Source: Akebia trifoliata
Taxonomy: Eukaryota; Streptophyta; Magnoliopsida; Ranunculales; Lardizabalaceae
Reading direction: 5' to 3'
NCBI GenBank assembly: GCA_017979445.1
Contig: CM030706.1
Coordinates: forward strand, 21,035,884 to 21,099,883
Length of the DNA: 64,000 nt
Positions within the stretch are counted from its first letter, which is position 1, and every line of letters begins with the position of its first letter. A program made the translations under genes and the position numbers. Under the pieces are notes generated by a model. It was not told where the DNA came from. It saw only the letters and a list, made by a program, of their open reading frames with translations, and ran no database searches. Below, piece after piece: positions 1-11,735 of this stretch.

Positions 1-279
1 AAGCTTAAGAACATAATGGTTTGTAAGGGCACAGAATCTAACTTGTTCACTTATGGTTTGCTTATTTGGGGTTTAGTTAATAAAGGACTCATGATTGAGG
101 CAAAACAGGTTTTTCAGGAGATGTTGAAAAAGGGGATCGCTCCTGATGCTGTAGTTTATGATGTTCTGGTTAGAGGTTATCTCAAGCAAAATGATGCAGT
201 TGAGATTTCAATTTTGCATGATGAGATGAGAAAGAGAGGCATTCTTATAAGAAGAAGTCCAGTACATGGACGTGTGTGA
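1..279 (+). CDS. PPR protein, C-terminal end (partial)
   Basis: The reading frame is open from the window edge to a TGA at 277-279. It encodes roughly two degenerate pentatricopeptide repeats: a 35-residue-type helix pair containing FTYGLLIWGLVNKG and EAKQVFQEMLKKGIAPD, then VVYDVLVRGYLKQND and HDEMRKRG. PPR proteins bind organellar RNA one base per repeat and act in mitochondria or plastids. The targeting peptide and most repeats lie outside the window, so target and compartment cannot be judged. The first ATG (16) is internal to the repeat and is not the true start. The short basic tail after the last repeat, with no E/DYW domain, suggests a P-class protein. The family call is firm; whether the gene is functional is unknown. 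Confidence 0.8.
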   Translation, partial: KLKNIMVCKGTESNLFTYGLLIWGLVNKGLMIEAKQVFQEMLKKGIAPDAVVYDVLVRGYLKQNDAVEISILHDEMRKRGILIRRSPVHGRV

Positions 280-1411
280 TTCATGACACCAAAATACTAC
301 AGTTTTTCTTGAATCACACTTTAATCTAGTCCTTCGTGTCAAAGGATGTTGAGTTTGTGTTGAATTACTCAAAATTACTTAATTTTACAATTTAGTTCAT
401 TTGCGAGCAATAATTCTATCATAGTTTCAACCAATCTGACGAGCTGATGTTTGTTCTTGCATGTACATGTCATTGTGGTACAAAACAGAGATGATGCTTA
501 TTTCTCTCATTCTACTTCTTACCTTTTGCAGTCCGACTATCTGATGTATTGTTTCTTTGGTTATTGCAGCCTTTGCAAGTCCAGACAATTGTATTAAATT
601 AAACCATACCAATCTAATGCCCGATGTTGCGTTGGAAGTCAACGTTTATGATGGCAAAGTAATTGGAAATGTTGTTGATCATGTAAACCTTTATTGACAT
701 TGTTCTATTTATATGACTTCAGTTTTATTTTCTGCAATTATGTTGTATGTTTTGCAGTCTTGCTTAAGATGTCCATTTTATAAATTACATTTGTCTGTAT
801 AGATGTAAAGCATCAATTTACATCTTTAAATGTTATTAGATTATTTAAACTTACAATCAATAACTTCCTTATATGTTCCTCTACTTTTATATCGTCAATT
901 AGTATTCTTTTGGTTCTGTATAACTTCTTTCTTGGATTTATAATGCAAACTAGAAAATTGTTCAATGGCTTAAAAGATTCATTTTATTTTTCTTACTTTC
1001 TGATTGTGGATTTTATATCAATCCCCCTCCAACATTTTCAGAAACAATCCATCCGCTCTTTCTAACATTCCACGTTTAAGAATTTTTTTTTTTTTTTGCA
1101 TTATGACGTAGTGTGATATCTGATTTCCATCATTCAATTTACTTTATGTTATTAATTTTGTTTCAATTCCTTGTTCTATTAATTGAGCAGGGAGTTCACG
1201 ATATTTTCCAAGGCTCTTCGGATCAATTATGGCCCTAGAATGAACCAAGAATAGACAAGATCCTAGCTCTCATTAGTAAGTTTTCTTCTTGTACAAAACT
1301 TGCTCATGACATTTGATTAAAGAATCATCTAGGCATTTCAATTGACCCACCCCGAAACATTGACTAGATTTCCATCATGTACTTAGCATTTATTTACAAC
1401 ATCTTCTAGAT
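280..1411. other. No recognisable gene; AT-rich flank of the PPR gene
   Basis: The 3' flank of the PPR gene. Short exon-like stretches bordered by AG/GT occur near 566-665 and 1191-1276, but their translations match no family I know and they do not join into a frame. Otherwise T-rich, intron-like DNA. Confidence 0.5.
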
Positions 1412-2345
1412 ATTTTCGGATATATATATATATTATAATGTCAAATTATCTCTTTTGGATATCCTTTATTACCAAGAGTAGTGAAAGAGGATGGAGGTTA
1501 TATATATAAAAGAATGATAAAGACAAATAGAAAGGAAAATCTTTCAATCCCCATATGTCCGGTCCAAAACTTTTTACACCATTTCCTTGACCCTAGTTAC
1601 CACCAAATTTTCCTAGGGATTACTTTCTGAGAAGATTCTATTGGAAGATTTGGTTAGTTTTGTTGATTCTATTTCCTGGAGTCTGAAGGTGGCCTTTTTT
1701 TGGTGACTTGCACTTGTGGTAAACAAGAGGATGATTTTGGTAAGGTTGTATACATGATAATAATGTTATTTTGTGAATGCACGTGCACTTTTTCTTTTAT
1801 GTTTTTTCTTGCTAAATGTTATCAAAGATTTACTACGTGCCTACTTTAGTACTTGGTGAGCTGAGCAAAATGATGAGGAAACAATTAATATAAAACCACT
1901 ATTACAAATTGCTCTTTGATATTTGGATTCTGCCGTAGTTACAAAAAAACTTGTCTAAACGTTAATGTTAATCAAAATCAGGGTAGTCAAGGATCTTCGT
2001 TGAACAATAAAGAGAACATTAGGTTAGGTTTTGGATCTGAGAGAGATTGTTTTTTTCTTAATCTTGGGCAAAGGTTTAAAATATCTTATCGATTGAATGC
2101 TTCGGTTAATGAAAAATCCAATACGGTATTGGTTGATACATTTGATACAAACAGATACATTCAATGTTTTGTATTCATCTTGGCCGATACCTATTCATAT
2201 CAACTGATACAGTCCAATATTTAAAACCATGATCTTGAGCAACGGTAAAACTGTTATTTATCAGCCAATTCTCCACACACACACACACACACACACACAC
2301 GAATGGACAAAATGTATTGATGTAGTGTTGGTTTGTCTCACGTAG

Positions 2346-2501
2346 TATGAAGCTTTTTGTTGCTCAGTCGTACAGTAAAAACATGTGCCTTTATGCCGAA
2401 AGGATTGGAGCTATCAATGTTGTATGCTCCTTTTCAGATGTAGCAACAAGGCAAGTACCTAAACCCAATGCAATCTTGGTTAGAGATTATTGTTTTGACA
2501 G
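2346..2501 (+). pseudogene. Aspartate aminotransferase exon fragment (copy 1)
   Basis: Following an AG at 2344-2345, the frame reads AQSYSKNMCLYAERIGA and then INVVCS. This is the active-site segment of plant aspartate aminotransferase, a PLP enzyme that interconverts aspartate/2-oxoglutarate and oxaloacetate/glutamate. The lysine of SYSKN is the residue that forms the Schiff base with PLP and is retained. The glycine that normally follows KNM is cysteine here. After ATR the sequence (QVPKPNAILVRDY...) departs from the family, then a GT donor follows at 2502. No other exon of this enzyme is visible nearby, so this is an isolated fragment. Confidence 0.65.
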
Positions 2502-4508
2502 GTACATCTTAGTATAAACATACTTTTTTGTATACTTTTATTTGATTGTCTTTATCTAGTTGTGTAAAAATCGTACAATAGTGTCCAAGGGTGGTTTTTT
2601 GAGTTACTTCGTCTCTAGCAACTTGTGCCATGCCCAACACCAATACACGTACCTGTGTTCAAGTTGGTGTATCATTTCTAACTTTTTCAATGTACTACTC
2701 AGCTAGCCATGCGTGCAAAAAGGGAACCATATTATTACAACTTACGTAGTTAGTTGTTTTTGTGAGTTGGAGACGATCACATTGCTCATAGAAGTTTTTC
2801 TTTAAGAGGATTTGATTTAAATTTTAAAATGAGTTTATTGGTTTGCTTGAAATTGGGGTTCTTTCCTACTACTCCAATCCTCTCAAGCAATATTGAAATT
2901 AGTACTTATTTATATGGCTTTTTGTGCCTATGATCTTTAGTTGGCATCATATATATTTCTATCAAACTGAATTCATGGAAAATTTAGTCGGTTCTTTTTT
3001 GACTTTAGAGGCTTTTTTCTACTTCCGTGTTTTGTGGTTCTTTCTAGTTCAATTGGACAATCTAATGATGTTTAAATCTCTATGCGTGTATGGGAATTGC
3101 ATCTTTGGCAGTATTCAGTGGATTCTTATAGAAGAGGGTGAGTTCACCAATAAAACCAACTACATTTTTCTTTATGCAACCCACATATGTTGTCTATCAT
3201 CTACTTTTATATAAGACTCTGCTTTAGCTTCAAACACTTGGGTTACTTTAAACTATTGTGGAATGAAGGGCCTTATGGTATCTGGGTGTATTGTTGATGA
3301 CATTTTCAATGGTCAATAGAACTAGACTTCCATCACATAGGTTGGTTTCTTATATTCAAGAGTGAAAACTGCTCAAAGAGGGGGAACAAAAACATGAGTC
3401 TTTTCCATCGCATTACCAATGGTAGGAAGCATGCGAACCATACTTCCAAGATTGTTTTGAATGGGCTTTTCATGGAAGATAATTAGTATTTGAGCAAAAT
3501 AATGGTTGGTTTTCATAAGAATTACACATTACTCTCAGACCTACTCTTGATGGCATTGTTAATTTGCCATTAGTGGTGTGCTATAAGGTAAAATGAAGGA
3601 GGTCTTGGACTTGATGATTTCCCCATTTGAAGGAGCCTTTGGGGAAGGGTGACAGATTCTTGATGGGTGTATGATAATAATGGGTGTAATGATTTCATAA
3701 CTAGCCAAGGGTATTAGTGATGTGCTATCGAGTATAATGGATGAGGCCCAGGACTCCTTGATTTCCCCATTCGAAGGGGCCTTTGGGAAGCGGTGACAGA
3801 TTCTTGGTGGCTTTCAAATAAGAAATGAGTATATTGATTTCATAACTCACCAAGGGGAGCCAATGATTCTATGTAAAAAAAACATGGAAAAGGCTTATGA
3901 TGTCAATAGTCCTTCCTAGCTTATATGATAGGTAGACTGGATGTTGATGTTAAGTGGAGCAAATGGATTGAGGTTTGCATTCATTTTGATTTTGGAATGG
4001 GTCCTTGACTGGTTGCTTCATTAGGTATACGAGCTCACCATTTTCTCAGCACTCCTTGAGTTTGTAATGAAGTTGGTTGGATACCCATTCTTGATTTGTA
4101 ATCATTGACATTGTTCCTTGGAAATTTGGATGCATAAAAATCTGTTTGGCCTCCACAGTTTAAAGGTTATCCCTTTGGTTTGAGATAATAAGATAATTCA
4201 TAATTTAAATATACATTTGCTTGTTCTTTCCTGTCCTTTAAAGTAGAGCAGAAAGTTATATTTCTTTGTCTCCCTGATTCCCCCCCCCCCCCCCTCTATT
4301 TTGTCAATGAGTCTGAGTGGTGTATTTTAAACAGAAGTGCATTAGTTTATCTGTTCTTGTCAAATAAATTGAACTTCAAGTTAGCACACATAATTAATTC
4401 ATGACATTGAAGGAGTATCTACTTATTTGTTTTGTATGTGATACTCTATTTATCTATATAATTTTGGTTGTTTTAACTGTTTTTAATGGTTTATCTAACT
4501 GCTCTCAG
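2502..4508. other. No gene recognised between the two remnants (copy 1)
   Basis: AT-rich, intron-like sequence. A 96-codon ORF at 2924-3214 is rich in aromatic residues and matches no family I know. A C15 run lies at 4280-4294. Two similar segments near 3594-3660 and 3738-3810 (CTTGATTTCCCCATT, AAGGGGCCTTTGGG) look like a diverged tandem duplication. Confidence 0.5.
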
Positions 4509-5863
4509 TGTGGACATTGATGGCTCCTTTGGGGATTCATATGGCATCAAAGAAATAGGCTCTCGAAAATGGTACATAGCTTCTTTTTCTTTGGCTGCTT
4601 AGTTAAAAAAGGAACACAATTCTAGGATTGCTGGCTCTAGTTGCTTCATGCTTTATATGCAAATACAAATTGCAATTTTTGGGATTTTAGAATCTTTACC
4701 TTCATGATTTATGTGGAATGTCTGTCATAGGGTGAGTTCTGAAACATGTATCTAGCTCCAAAGCATGCAGAGATAAAATGCGAAGGGATAGGCTTAATGA
4801 AAGGCATGCTCACTCTAGCTTTTTCATTGTCTTTACTCATCTACTCTGTCTCCCTATCTCTGTCTCATATATTCTTTGGCATTATCACAAGGTTTATTGA
4901 CTTGGCTTCCATCCTTGAGCCTGGAAGGCCACCCAAAACAGACAAGGCTGCTATACTGACTGATGTTGTTCGCATGGTTACCCAGTTATGGAGTGAAGCC
5001 CTGAAGCTAAAGGAATCAAACGAGGATCTCCAGGAGAAGATTAAAGAATTGAAGGTGGGGCCCATGTTTCGCTTAGTTATTCTGTACCTCTCTTCCGTTG
5101 TTTCTTTTACTCTGTATTTGTTAAACTTGATAAATATACCATTTTGACTTGCCCGAGTCAATTCGGTAAACAATCATGTGATCATAGATTTTCCCATGAC
5201 TTGGTTGTGACTTGTCTTCGACCCTATTTTCACCTGACTCGGCCTTAACATGCCATGATTTAGCCTGACCCAGGCATGAATCCGTCCTAACACTGTAATG
5301 ACTTGGCCTTCATCTTGTTTTTGATTCATGTTGACTTTGATTCGGATCGTCCTGTTTGTCCTTGTTCTTTTTATATTAACATTGGACGATCTGGATTGTC
5401 ACCGAGGTTTAGAAACATGTATTAGATGAGACTAATATATTGGTATGAGTTTGCTGGTTTTTTAAATAAAGATCATCTTTATATGTACGGGTATTAAAAA
5501 TATCTCGTTCCAATTTTCATGTTTCTCCAAGAAAATTGGATTGCTTGTTATTATTATTTCTTGATGGGTATCATCTATAAATTTTTTCCGTTGTTAAAAA
5601 CATACGCTCCCTTTGTGTAGGCCGAGAAAAATGAGCTTCGTGATGAGAAGCAAAGGCTGAAGGCAGATAAAGAGAAGCTGGAACAGCAAGTAAAAGCAAT
5701 AAGCGCCCAACCTAGCTTCCTGCCTCACCCTTTAGCAATCCCAACAGCTTTTGCTAGCATAAACCAAGTAGTTGGAAACAAGATGATGCCTTTCAATGTT
5801 TACCGCAAACCAACCTATGGTTTACATGCCTCCTACCATAGGTTGGTTTCTTATATTCAATGA
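4509..5863 (+). pseudogene. ILR3-like bHLH transcription factor remnant (copy 1)
   Basis: Four exon remnants can be followed. A: 4509-4571 (VDIDGSFGDSYGIKEIGSRK). B: 4731-4803, basic region SKACRDKMRRDRLNER. C: 4892-5054, loop and helix 2, LEPGRPPKTDKAAILTDVVR. D: 5621-5863, leucine zipper NELRDEKQRLKADKEKLEQQ. This order matches subgroup IVc bHLH proteins (ILR3/bHLH34/104/115), nuclear regulators of iron-deficiency responses. The N-terminal exon is missing. Lesions: exon B is out of frame between ETC and SSSKAC; exon B ends at a GC donor (AAG/GCATGC); the DNA-contacting Glu of the basic region is Asp; a 5-bp deletion near 5806 relative to copy 2 shifts the C-terminus to a TGA at 5861-5863. 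Exon C is in frame here, unlike copy 2. Confidence 0.85.
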
Positions 5864-6435
5864 TGTTTGGATTATCAGTTATTCAATTTCATCAGTGGCA
5901 GGTGAAATTATAATATTCATAGTACAGTTCTAATATTTATAGATCAAATGTGCTTTTATTTCTCATTTTTGTCGATGTATATATTTTTTATAAATATTAA
6001 TTATCCCTCTATAATATTGCTTAGTTTGACATGCCGGGTTCTTATTCATCACCTTTATCACTCATTTGAAGTTTCATCGTTTTATGCTTGTTCAATTTCT
6101 TTTACTTGATGTGTCATTTCCTTTATATTGGAATGATGACTCAAATTTTATTTTTTCATTATTATTGCTATAATATTTTCATAAAGGTTATGAATTCTTA
6201 GTGTTGTAGCTTCTATTATAGATTTGTTTATAGTCAAGCAGTGTCAAATCATTTTCTCATAAACCACTTCCAGATTGCTACTCTAGCTTAGGCGAATTGA
6301 ATTGAATTTTTAGTAGATTTTGGTGGCAGTGGCAGGTTATGTGGTGTTGCTTATTGTATATTTATTTTTAATGTATGTAGGTTGGATGACATGGGTTAAA
6401 TGTCATATATATATATATTGAAAAAAAAAAAAAGT
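5864..6435. other. No gene seen; AT-rich (copy 1)
   Basis: Intron-like or intergenic AT-rich DNA running into a TA run and poly-A before the CACTA-like array. No domain recognised. Confidence 0.5.
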
Positions 6436-6955
6436 AACCTATTGCAGCGGATATTAATATCCACCGCTATATGGGTTATTTTTTTTTTTTTTAAATGATC
6501 TATTGCAGCGGATAGAACTATCTGCCGCAATAATTGTTATATTTTATTTTTTTTAAATTGACCTATTGCAGCGGATATTAACATCCGCCGCTATATGGGT
6601 TATTTTTTATTTTTTTTAAAGTGATCTATTGCAGCGGATAGAAATATCCGCCGTTATAATTGTTATATTTTATTTTTTTTAAATTGACCTATTGCAGTGG
6701 ATATTAATATCCGCTACTATATGTATTATATTCTATTCGTGAAAAAATTAGTTTATTGCAGCGGATATTAATATCCGCCGTTGAATGTATAACCTGCAAC
6801 AGCGGAACAAATTATCCGCTACTATAGTTAGCGACGGAGGAATCAACGACGGATCTTTGGTTCCGCTGCTCATCGCCGCAATAGCTTTTACCAGCGGAAA
6901 AATTACTTTGTAGCGGCGGAAAAATCTGCCGCTATAGATCAAAAATGTTGTAGTG
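6436..6955. mobile_element. CACTA-like element end with palindromic subterminal repeats (copy 1)
   Basis: About five units of roughly 60 bp alternate in two versions, giving a dimer of about 122 bp. Each has CTATTGCAGCGGATA followed by its near-complement TATCCGCCGC, so each unit can fold back. The block ends in TTGTAGTG at 6948-6955, the reverse complement of CACTACAA, the terminal motif of plant CACTA (En/Spm) transposons. I find no matching left terminus or transposase, so this is a truncated or non-autonomous remnant. The same structure sits at 57687-58200 in copy 2. Confidence 0.6.
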
Positions 6956-9900
6956 ACATTTTGAGCATCTTCATAACTTTAGCAGTTCTTAAAGTCATAC
7001 AAGGTATTGTTGTTAGTATTTTCATTGGTTACTTATGTTTTTTAATGGCCATATGCTTTTTTATTTAGGTTGTGATTTTTACATGAAAACACTAAATTTT
7101 ATTGTGATATTTTCATTGATTAGAACAAATCAATAAGTTTTTAGTTCCAAAGGTATCTAGGATCATGGTTGAAAGTTTAGTAGTGTCTTGTAAACTCTTG
7201 GCTTATTTAGAGGCAAAGGGGAGGGTAACGCAAGGTAACTTCGTGTGGCGGTTAGCATTCAGGTATGGGTTCAAGTGTAACAGTGCAGTGCAGTTTGGGT
7301 AGCCCTTCATCGGGTCAAGAAGTCCAGTAAAAACCAGTGGCTTGATTACCTTGATCAGTACCTCGTGGCTTATCAACAACCATGATATAATCTGAAACAT
7401 ATTGATTAGTAAGGTCTCTTATAATTATTGAAATGTGCTACTGTTTTTATTAAATATTGTCTCTAGAAGATTGTGAGTATTTTGAAAGCTAACAAGTTGA
7501 AGATCAATAAGCTAAAGTGGTTATGTTCACTTATAAACAAAGTACGTAGGTGGTCCAACTGCACCAAACTATTAAGTGGATCTCACAAGTGTGATCAAAT
7601 ATTATTTGGATTCCATATATAAGTTATGGGGCCCAACTATAATGAAAGGTTTGGTTTTTACTTTGTTCTCAGTTTCTCTCCCTGACAAGTTTAATTGTAA
7701 CAGTCCCTATGAATTTTTCAAACCATTGAAAATTAGATTTCAAGGAATACAATGGTTTTAGGGAGCACAATTTCAGAGATCTCTCTAAGATTGCTATGAT
7801 GAGTGGAGAAAAGTTTGAGGCTAGAGAAGCTAACCTAAGGAGAAAGCATGAAATGGAGCAATGTGGCGAAAGGTACATTCTGATGCTTAATTAATTTCTT
7901 TCTGTTTAGCGGTTAATTGTTTATGCCCTTGCATAAAAGGACGTTGTGAACTATTTCCATTTGAGAGTTATTTGTGGAAAAAACTATAAGCTCTATGCCT
8001 CCTTATAATACTTTTTTTTGAAAGGTACCTCCTTATAATACTATAGGAGTAATTCCTTGTTTAAATCCTCTAAACTATATTACCTGCTTTGCTTGGATCA
8101 TTTAATTGTGAAACTACACCTTGAATGTCCTACAAATATGAAACATTGCAAAGCAATCCTGAGGTTGTGGGTTGAAGTCTAGTTTACCCAAAAAAATAAT
8201 CTATGATCTTCAAAAACACAAACATGAATGATGAATATTTTTCCTTCTTTTATATTGACATGTTTTCTATTTAGTTATGTGGAATGCTTTCAACTAAAAC
8301 ACTACTTGTTTTGGGGTTGGTTTGATGATTAAAATATTGTATTTTCTTTGATGTGTTGTTCTCAACAAGTTTGCGTAGATGTTGTAAGAGTTGCAGACTC
8401 AGATGGACTAATTACCTTAGGCAAGGGATCAAACGTGATAATTTTATTGATTATGAAGTGAAATAATAATGCACCTTCAAGCTCTCTTGGGCAATAGGTA
8501 TACCTTCAACCTATCTCTCTCTCTTCTTAGGAGAAGTGCAATATTTGTGAATTCAGTTTGGATCTATTTCTTGGTTTAAAATATAAATAAGAATATATTT
8601 TTTAGTGCTATTTTGTATTATTCATATATAGAGAGTGGTTGAGTAACTTGTTTTGTAATTTGAGAGATTTGGTTTCTTATATTCCAGGCCTAGGAGAAGT
8701 GCTATATCTGTGGTTTTGGGTTGGAATTTTTTTTTTTTTTTTGGGTATTATTTTGTATTACATATAGAGAGTGGATGAGTGATTTGTTTTGTAATCAGTG
8801 GAAGATTATAGAGGAATCCTCTCTCTCTTTACTTTAGCTTTTTTTCCTTTCTCTATATTGTTTTGCTTAGTTAGATCCCCCACTCTCTCATTTTGAACTA
8901 TTTCTTAGCATCTAGGTATGATTTTCTTTATTTGTTCGTATTTGTGTGGATTTTGGTCAGTTTAATTTCTGGCTGCTCTGTTTTCTTATTTGGTTTTTTG
9001 TCAACTAATTCTAAAAGTAATTAGTAGTTAGAAAACAGTGTAATAAATCATTGACGTATAAAATAAAGATGTTGACTTGGGTTTGGGAACATATACATGT
9101 TCTGTTTGGGCTATTTATGTCGGGATGAAACTCTGATTTTTAGCTTCCTTGTATTTGAGTTTTAGTTTATCTACATAACAATTTCTTTGTCAATCCATTT
9201 ATTTGGAACTATAAACTTTTCTTATTCTCACAGGTGAGTCCAAAGAGGTGGTATTTCAGGCTATGCGTGCTGTTTATAGGTATGTCCATTAATTGTACTC
9301 TTCCTCTATTGCAATCATTTCTCGATTGGGGAAATTTCCCCTTTTAAAACATCTCTATGTATTCCAAGCATACAAAATCAGGAACCTAAACAATGATTTT
9401 CATGGCATAATCGATGTTTGGGACATCGGCTTTGGAGGAACTAAGCTTACTCCAAATGAAAGCGTGAGAGGAATGGTCATGCAATGATGAAGTGGCTGTG
9501 ATGCCCTGCCTCCGAAGTTTGATTGACTTTTCTAAAGCATACATATGTAAAACTAAATTTTATGTATAACTATTGATATAAGTAGGTATATTTTTATGAA
9601 ATATTGCATGTACAATATAATTGTGATTTTTAATTTTTGTCTAGTTGTATATACCAACCTTTTTTTATTGAAAATTAATAGGCCTAAATCATTGTAAATT
9701 ATTTTTTAATAAAATTATTAAAAAATATATATTATTAACGGCGATTAAAATAGGTTCCCCTAATATATATTGTTATTTTTAAATATATTATTAATACTAT
9801 TACCAATTACCAATGGATACAATAAGCGCCTCTAATACATTATTTAATGTTGGTATACAATAAATGTCGTTAATATGATCCATGACCGACGGTTAAAATA

Positions 9901-10235
9901 AACGCCTCATTGTTAGTTGTTTATAACCACCAGTAATAAACAAGTACATGTGGACAAAGAGTATTGTCAGTATTTTATAACTATCGGAAATTGGTCCTCA
10001 AACCGCCTTCAAAAGTCTATTATTATTGGTTGTTTTATAATCGTCATTGCAACCGCTACTATAATGTTCCTCAATGCTATAATTGCTAGCCAAACCCAAA
10101 CCGCCGTTGATCTGTAATGCTGACGCTTCTTTCACATATAGCGGAGGTTTGGAAACGCCAGTGAAGATTGTTTTATTTTGTAGTGAAGTAGCCTGGAAGC
10201 CCTCCATTGAGGGCTTTACAGGGACATGAGTTTTT
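6956..10235. other. Unidentified exon-like pieces and AT-rich DNA (copy 1)
   Basis: Pieces with plausible splice borders occur at about 7760-7874 (FRDLSKIAMMSGEKFEAREA, helical and charged) and 9235-9280 (GESKEVVFQAMRAVYR, next to a GT). Neither joins a longer frame nor matches a family I can name. From about 9735 to 10160 the DNA is AT-rich with repeated motifs such as GGCGATTAAAATAGG and GACGGTTAAAATAAACGCC, the look of non-autonomous CACTA-type subterminal DNA, but no termini are visible. Confidence 0.35.
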
Positions 10236-11180
10236 GCCTTTTTTGGAAAAATGACCAAAACGGTATAGTTTTGGAAAATATTTACCAAAACGGTACACTG
10301 TAGCAATTAATTCCGAAAACGGTAAATTTACCGTTTTCGGAATTAATTTATTTTACCAAAACGGTAAAAATAGTAATCCATTACTTTTTTATTTCGAAAA
10401 TGCCATTTTGTTAATATTTATTGAAAATACCATTTTGTCCTCGTCTCTTTTGATAAAAATTTCTGAAATTACAGTTGAAAGGGTTTCCTTGTTCTGCAAG
10501 TCCAAGACGAAGAGTGCCACCTCCATCTCTCTCTCTCTCTCTCTCTCCATTGGGGAGATCTTGAAAACATTGTAAGTTACCCTCTCTTTCTCTCTCTCTC
10601 TCTCTCTCTCCGTTGTGAGAACGTGAGAAACTTGCAACTTTCTCCGTATTTATCTTTCTTTGTTGTGGAGATTCTCCGTTGGGGAGATGTAGAAAATATT
10701 GCAAGTTTCCCTCTCCCTCTTTCTATCTCTTTCCATTGTAGAGAACGTGAGAAACTTGCAAGTTTCTCCAGATTTGTCTTTCTTTGTTGTGGAGATTGTT
10801 AAAATAATTTCGATTCAAGTCTCTTTCTATCTCTCTCCGTTGTGGAGATTTTGAGAAATTTGAATCGAAAGTGTTTGTGTTTGTGTTTTGGAGTATTCGA
10901 ACCCTAAACTTTCCATAATATTTTGTCCAAATTCTTTTTTGACTTTTTATTAAATATTGTCATTATTTGCTTGTTGTTAAATCTCTTTCAACAGGAACCT
11001 TGGAAAAATTGAATACTTCAAGGTGACAATTTTATTTGATTTTAATTTATAATTTTTTTGTTTCTACCAATGGAATGCAAATTATTCATAGTGAAAGTTT
11101 ATTATTGATGAATTTAATTACGTTTAGGGGAAAAAAGATGTAGTCCTCATATCATTAAACCATGATATTTTCAGGATAAT
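10236..11180. other. Leader region upstream of the Ulp1-like gene; CT microsatellites
   Basis: Directly beyond the duplicated block. It opens with several CCAAAACGGTA motifs around a 44-bp palindrome. Two (CT)n runs follow at about 10527-10547 and 10587-10610, within roughly 100-bp repeats carrying GAGAACGTGAGAAACTTGCA and TTTGTTGTGGAGATT. CT-rich tracts just downstream of the start site are common in plant promoters, so this may be the promoter/5' leader of the gene starting near 11.9 kb, but I see no defined start. Confidence 0.35.
10305..10348. repeat. Perfect 44-bp palindrome
   Basis: Left arm 10305-10326 begins AATTAATTCCGAAAACGG. Right arm 10327-10348 is its exact reverse complement, with no spacer. 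The motif CCAAAACGGTA is repeated on both sides (10255-10296, 10355-10368). It lies about 70 bp from the point where the duplicated block ends. Confidence 0.9.
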
Positions 11181-11189
11181 GAAAGGACT

Positions 11190-11735
11190 GTAACAAGGTG
11201 TTTTTTGACATAAGATCAAAACTATTTTAGTCAATGTCAAAAGGTGCTTTTTGACATAAGATCAGAACTATTTTAGTCAATGTCAAAAGGCACATTTTGA
11301 CATTAGATCAGAACTATTTGACTCAATGTCAGAAAGTTCCTTTTGACATTAGATCAAAACTATTTTAGTAAAAGTCAGAAGGAGATCAGAATTATTATAG
11401 TCAATGTCAAAAAGCTCCTTTTGACATTAGATCAGAACTATTTTACTCAATGTCAGAAGGATCCTTCTGACATTAGATCAGAACTATTTTAACCAATGTC
11501 AGGAGAAGCCTTTTGACATTAGATCAGAACTATTTTAGTCAATGTCAGAAGGATCCTTCTGACATTAGATCATAACTATTTTAGTCAAATGTAAATTGTA
11601 CATAGAGAATCATTTTGATATAATTTATTTTTGTTATGAATTTAATGTCAAATGTTTTTTTTATCTCACGTCAGAAGGTTTCTTCCGACATTATATACAA
11701 TACATTCTGATATAATGTCAAAAGTATCATTTTGA
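11190..11735. repeat. Palindromic TGTCAGAAGG array, forward orientation
   Basis: About nine units of roughly 46 bp, each an imperfect hairpin TGTCAGAAGG-N2-CCTTCTGACA (or the TGTCAAAAGG...CCTTTTGACA version) followed by the spacer ATTAGATCAGAACTATTTTA. Two units carry GGATCC at the centre and are exact 22-bp palindromes. Two further degenerate units lie at 11645-11740. The same family occurs at 28.9, 32.4, 33.5 and 48.0-49.1 kb. The forward spacer orientation matches the left member of each pair. Confidence 0.9.

Larger units (their letters stand above)
1412..10235 (+). repeat. 8.8-kb duplicated block, copy 1
   Basis: This block is nearly identical, end to end, to 52644-61439 in the same orientation. 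Differences are scattered substitutions, simple-repeat length changes (poly-C 15 versus 27; a shorter CA run in copy 2), a 44-bp segment near 7279-7322 missing in copy 2, and a 10-bp duplication present only in copy 2. Homology ends in a T run at 10231-10235, after which the copies are unrelated. The left edge at 1412 is where copy 2 emerges from the assembly gap, so the true left limit may lie further out. Contents: aspartate-aminotransferase exon, ILR3-like bHLH remnant, CACTA-like repeats and unidentified exon-like pieces. Confidence 0.95.

Noticed and set aside
2924..3214. 96-codon ORF present unchanged in both copies of the 8.8-kb block
   Set aside because: Identity between copies only reflects the recent duplication. 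Its composition is T-rich intron-like, and no domain is visible.
4746..5147. 133-codon ORF starting MYLAPKHAEI over the bHLH region
   Set aside because: Its first part reads the basic-region exon in the wrong frame and then crosses an intron. Only the stretch from 4892 to 5054 is genuine bHLH coding sequence.
10389..10704. Minus-strand ORFs with long Arg-Glu runs
   Set aside because: Translations of (GA)n/(CT)n microsatellites.
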